Shown piece by piece: positions 62,553-64,000 of a stretch of DNA of 64,000 nt. Numbering within the stretch: the first letter of the stretch is position 1; every line of letters begins with the position of its first letter. The position numbers and the translations under genes are program-made. Source of the stretch: an uncultured Clostridia bacterium (GTDB taxonomy: Bacteria; Bacillota; Clostridia; TANB77; CAG-508); the NCBI GenBank assembly GCA_947627185.1, contig CANQVF010000002.1:124001-188000 (forward strand), written 5' to 3'. The notes beneath the pieces were generated by a model, which saw nothing but the letters and a program-made list of their open reading frames with translations, did no database searches and was not told the origin of the DNA.

Positions 62553-63041
62553 ATGGATAAAAAAGATAAAATTTTAATAGCTGTTATAGTTATTATTGCA
62601 GTTTTAGTAATTGGAGTACTTTCTTACCAAAAAATTTTTAATAAAGATGTTAATCAAGATGAAAGTGTAGAAAATGAAATAGAAGAAAATGTTGTTCAAA
62701 ATGAAATGGTTGAGGATAATATTATTGTAGATGATCCTGTTATTGATGAAGAACCCTCAAACACAGAAATAACAACTAGTGTTCAAAATCAAGCAAATAC
62801 AGTATACCAAAGTGATAAAGTTTATGAATCTAATTCAGCTGTAGGAACAACAAATAAAAAAGAAGAAGCTATAAATTTAGTTAAACAAGAATGGGGAGAA
62901 GATAGCACAGTAACATTTAGTTGTGATTCAGTTACTACAAATGGTGAATATATTATTGCTGTAACTTCTTTAGAAACAGCAACAGTAAAAAGTTATTTTA
63001 GAGTAAATTTAGAAAATAAAACCGTAACAGTAGAGTTTTAG
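62553..63041 (+). CDS. Membrane protein with a PepSY-like C-terminal domain
   Basis: A 162-aa protein: signal anchor (residues 7-25, ILIAVIVIIAVLVIGVLSY), an acidic Glu/Asp/Val linker (about 35-70), and a C-terminal domain resembling PepSY (EEAINLVKQEWGEDSTVTFSCDSV...YFRVNLENKTVTVEF). AAGGAG lies at 62511, 42 bases before the ATG, and no usual start codon sits in frame near it. So the true start may be a rare codon (ATT 62529) or the ribosome site is irrelevant. It stands between xseA and xseB. Function unknown. Confidence 0.7.
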   Translation: MDKKDKILIAVIVIIAVLVIGVLSYQKIFNKDVNQDESVENEIEENVVQNEMVEDNIIVDDPVIDEEPSNTEITTSVQNQANTVYQSDKVYESNSAVGTTNKKEEAINLVKQEWGEDSTVTFSCDSVTTNGEYIIAVTSLETATVKSYFRVNLENKTVTVEF

Positions 63042-63053
63042 AAAGGAAAAAAG

Positions 63054-63290
63054 ATGGCAAGTAAAAAAGAAGAATTGAATTTTGAACAATTAATGGAAAA
63101 ATTAGAAGATATAACAAATAAATTAGAAAAAGAACAGTTATCTTTAGATGATTCTGTTAAATTATTTGAAGAAGGAATTGAACTTTCTAAAAAATGTAAT
63201 TTAAAATTAGAAGAAGCAGAAAAGAAAATAACAGTACTTATAAATGAAAATGATGAAATTAAGGAGGAAAACTTCATTACAGAAGAATAA
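63054..63290 (+). CDS. xseB: Exodeoxyribonuclease VII small subunit
   Basis: A 78-aa helical partner of XseA: NFEQLMEKLEDITNKLEKEQLSLDDSVKLFEEGIEL is the family signature, with a Lys/Glu-rich coiled-coil end. AAAGGA precedes the ATG. It should assemble with XseA (61290-62477), from which it is split by the membrane-protein gene; in other Firmicutes the two are usually adjacent. Confidence 0.95.
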   Translation: MASKKEELNFEQLMEKLEDITNKLEKEQLSLDDSVKLFEEGIELSKKCNLKLEEAEKKITVLINENDEIKEENFITEE

Positions 63291-63298
63291 AAAATATC

Positions 63299-63739
63299 AT
63301 GATAATTGTAAATCAAATAATAAATAATAAATGTATATGGCTACCTATATTATTATGGTTTTTAATACAAACTTTTAAAGTGATTGTAGATTTAATTATA
63401 AATAAAAAATTAAATGTAAAAAGAATATTAGGAGCAGGAGGAATGCCAAGTTCTCATTCAGCAATAGTTTGTTCACTTGCTGTTTGTATAGGTAGAGAAT
63501 ATGGATTTGATTCTGGAATTTTTGCTTTTTCTGTTATTATGGCTTTTGTTGTTATGTATGATGCAGCAGGAGTAAGAAGAGCAGCTGGAAAACAAGCTAG
63601 AATATTAAATAAGATATTAGAAACACCTGGACTTACAACTAAAGAAGTACAGGAAAAATTAATAGAAACTTTAGGACATACACCAATTCAAGTATTTGTT
63701 GGAGCTTTAATAGGAATAGTTGCAGGTGCTATAATATAA
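63299..63739 (+). CDS. Divergent PAP2-family membrane protein (YuiD-like)
   Basis: A 146-aa membrane protein with about four helices. The motif [17 protein letters not shown] (about residues 43-59) and [14 protein letters not shown] (about 86-99) are characteristic of the DUF212/YuiD family, related to phosphatidic acid phosphatases but with a reduced catalytic motif. Its substrate is unknown. AAGGAGG lies upstream, inside xseB, at some distance from the ATG. It follows xseB by 8 bases and is followed by fhs. Confidence 0.9.
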   Translation: MIIVNQIINNKCIWLPILLWFLIQTFKVIVDLIINKKLNVKRILGAGGMPSSHSAIVCSLAVCIGREYGFDSGIFAFSVIMAFVVMYDAAGVRRAAGKQARILNKILETPGLTTKEVQEKLIETLGHTPIQVFVGALIGIVAGAII

Positions 63740-63764
63740 AAAAATAAAGTTAGGTGGTGTTATT

Positions 63765-64000
63765 ATGACAGATATTGAAATAGCAAGAAGTGTACAATTA
63801 GAAAGAATTACTAAAATCGCTGAGAAATATGGAATAGATGAAGAATATTTAGAAGTATATGGTAAATATAAGGCTAAAATTTCTGAAAAATTTATAAAAA
63901 AAGTAGAAAAAGAAAAAGATGGTAAATTAATTTTGGTAACTGCTATAAATCCTACACCATTAGGAGAGGGAAAAACAACAGTTGCAATTGGATTATCTGA
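63765..64000 (+). CDS. fhs: Formate-tetrahydrofolate ligase, N-terminal part (cut by window end)
   Basis: ATP-dependent activation of formate to 10-formyl-THF, a step of one-carbon metabolism and of the Wood-Ljungdahl pathway in anaerobes. Only the first 78 residues are in the window: [20 protein letters not shown], then [11 protein letters not shown] and the start of the nucleotide-binding P-loop, [26 protein letters not shown] precedes the ATG at 63765. Continues past 64000. Confidence 0.93.
   Translation, partial: MTDIEIARSVQLERITKIAEKYGIDEEYLEVYGKYKAKISEKFIKKVEKEKDGKLILVTAINPTPLGEGKTTVAIGLS

Overview
The window is about 27% G+C and comes from a low-G+C Firmicute, most likely an anaerobic, spore-forming (or formerly spore-forming) uncultured member of the Clostridia. 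The evidence is the gene set: SpoVS, a GerW/YtfJ protein, a Spo0A-like regulator, RemA, ScpA, RecX, DapL-type lysine synthesis, ThyX, formate-tetrahydrofolate ligase and an OLE RNA locus. Genes are dense, mostly on the + strand, with AGGAGG-type ribosome sites and A+T-rich intergenic terminators. TAA, TAG and TGA are all used as stops.

Region 1 (1 to about 10,700, possibly to 11,250) is accessory DNA that looks like the end of an integrative mobilizable element. It holds a MobV relaxase cut by the window edge, an oriT-like hairpin tract, and a DpnII-type restriction-modification operon (two methylases, an extra 116-aa protein, the endonuclease). It continues with a DUF4365 protein lacking a normal start codon, a structured leader with an attenuator-like terminator, a small ORF, a large serine recombinase, and a DUF3800 plus HD-domain gene pair. 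The 890-base gap that follows has no large gene. It carries two promoter-driven RNA candidates, the better one a chain of three hairpin pseudoknots with a 48-base period, its own promoter and terminator.

Region 2 (11.5 to 30.6 kb) has a CPBP membrane protease, an AIM24-family gene broken by an in-frame TAA, and small membrane proteins. It also has a CDF metal exporter, the tsaE/tsaB/rimI tRNA t6A block, a Lon-family protease, a 2,4-diaminopentanoate dehydrogenase-like enzyme, a GntR-controlled ABC exporter with a visible operator, and a giant FtsX-like permease. The region ends with a 560-nt noncoding RNA whose layout and adjacent OapA-like gene identify it as an OLE RNA. The oapA reading frame is shifted.

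Region 3 (30.6 to 64 kb) is mainly housekeeping: holA, dapL, guaB, ymdB, spoVS, recA (with a LexA box), mazG, recX, scpA, gerW, thyX, tRNA-Asn, rsmE, yicC, remA, rpoZ, gmk, an ECF sigma/anti-sigma pair, priA, def, fmt, the asp23/amaP operon, nusB, xseA, xseB and the start of fhs. Four isolated minus-strand genes (16.8, 30.7, 33.9 and 35.8 kb) sit singly between + strand genes. At least the 30.7 and 35.8 kb ones have clearly higher G+C than the surroundings and look acquired.

Several genes are broken: the AIM24-like gene, oapA and an ABC permease, with the DUF4365 gene lacking a usual start. Either the assembly has point and indel errors or these loci are decaying.
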